Below are positions 63,715 through 64,000 of a DNA stretch of 64,000 bases, piece by piece. Within the stretch, counting starts at the first letter, position 1; each line of letters begins with the position of its first letter. Under the pieces are notes generated by a model, which worked only from the letters and a program-made list of their open reading frames with translations, searched no databases and was not told the DNA's origin. The translations under genes and the position numbers were made by a program. Source of the stretch: Thalassococcus arenae (GTDB taxonomy: Bacteria > Pseudomonadota > Alphaproteobacteria > Rhodobacterales > Rhodobacteraceae); NCBI RefSeq assembly GCF_019104745.1, contig NZ_JAHRWL010000002.1:62001-126000 (forward strand), written 5' to 3'.

Positions 63715-64000
63715 ATGATCCTGCGCGCGCTGGCCCTGGCCGGTGGGCTTGCCGGTGCGGCGGGCCTGTCGCAATTCCCCGAGTTTTCGCAACAATACAT
63801 GCAACGCCTTGGCGGCGCCGTCGACGAACTTGGACGGGCCGTGGCGCGCTTCGACGCCGACGCCGCCAGCGTCGGACTGGACCGCATGGCGGCGCTCGAT
63901 GCGCTGGCCGAAGGCGGCGCGATGGGGGCGGCGCGGGCAAGAACGATGCAAGAGACCATCGACCGGCACGCGCGCCTGCAGGACGATCTGACCGCGTTGC
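63715..64000 (+). CDS. DUF2937-like membrane protein (partial, cut by window edge)
   Basis: The first about 95 residues of a longer protein. 'MILRALALAGGLAGAAGLSQ' is a hydrophobic start, then 'FPEFSQQYMQRLGGAVDELG' and a helical, charged stretch ('RFDADAASVGLDRMAALDAL') that fits the periplasmic coiled part of DUF2937 proteins. AGAGGAGAGCAGAG precedes ATG 63715. The 3' end lies outside the window, so the length is unknown. Function unknown. Confidence 0.75.
   Translation, partial: MILRALALAGGLAGAAGLSQFPEFSQQYMQRLGGAVDELGRAVARFDADAASVGLDRMAALDALAEGGAMGAARARTMQETIDRHARLQDDLTAL

Overview
The window is a continuous piece of a high-GC alphaproteobacterial chromosome, most likely Rhodobacteraceae (Roseobacter/Rhodobacter group). 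The evidence is a PccR-type regulator next to pccB, a hemP microoperon, an HdaA-type DnaA homologue, a prolyl-tRNA synthetase without the editing insertion, and many short GTGA/ATGA gene overlaps. Nothing looks like a prophage, insertion sequence, CRISPR array or plasmid. Most genes are core metabolism with small, poorly characterised genes in between.

Layout. (1) 0-3.7 kb: a PhnD-like binding protein, two tandem TerB-domain genes, a secreted protein, rlmJ and a CoA-binding protein. (2) 3.8-10.2 kb: a minus-strand histidine block in the order hisB-hisH-(ATP-PP enzyme)-hisA-(EamA permease)-hisF-hisE. It is interrupted by plus-strand genes for a DUF302 protein and two tandem DUF2147 proteins. 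(3) 10.3-13 kb: a three-gene hemP operon, tRNA-Gly(GCC), an SH3 protein and a LuxR-type regulator. (4) 13-18.7 kb: an unusual fusion of an AT-rich unknown domain to a glyoxalase-fold domain, then pyruvate carboxylase and an lldD-type dehydrogenase. (5) 18.9-31 kb: UvrD/PcrA helicase, a divergent Lrp-hppD pair, a PilM/GspL-like membrane protein, a SIMPL protein, O-acetylhomoserine sulfhydrylase, an unknown gene behind a clear inverted-repeat operator, a BNR-repeat protein and a glycosyltransferase-like protein. (6) 31-36.3 kb: a possibly frameshifted gene, a UPF0173 hydrolase, an alkaline-ceramidase-like membrane protein, gatC-gatA, a lipoprotein and an amidase. (7) 36.3-49.5 kb: the propionyl-CoA/methylmalonyl-CoA locus: pccR, a Bcr/CflA permease, pccB, a string of small accessory genes, pccA, a sulfotransferase-like gene and methylmalonyl-CoA mutase. 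(8) 49.6-54.3 kb: small accessory genes (HlyD-like, MAPEG, glyoxalase-like, GNAT, TerB-J-domain, endonuclease/phosphatase). (9) 54.4-64 kb: ppx, ppk, hdaA and an AI-2E permease on one strand, then a fasciclin protein, a HisKA_2 sensor kinase, proS and a partial DUF2937 gene.

How the genes work together. The pcc/mcm locus converts propionyl-CoA to succinyl-CoA (PccAB, then epimerase encoded elsewhere, then Mcm). The octamer TTTGCAAA, close to the site known for PccR-type regulators, occurs upstream of pccR, upstream of pccB, in a long structured non-coding gap before pccA, and upstream of pyc. This suggests that anaplerotic carboxylation of pyruvate and propionyl-CoA may share a regulatory logic. 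The most interesting leads are this operator set, the possible small RNA or leader between 43131 and 43279, the chimeric gene at 12953-14020, and a dispersed intergenic motif (GCGTATTT...AAAGAGAAGAAG) that tends to sit directly in front of start codons.
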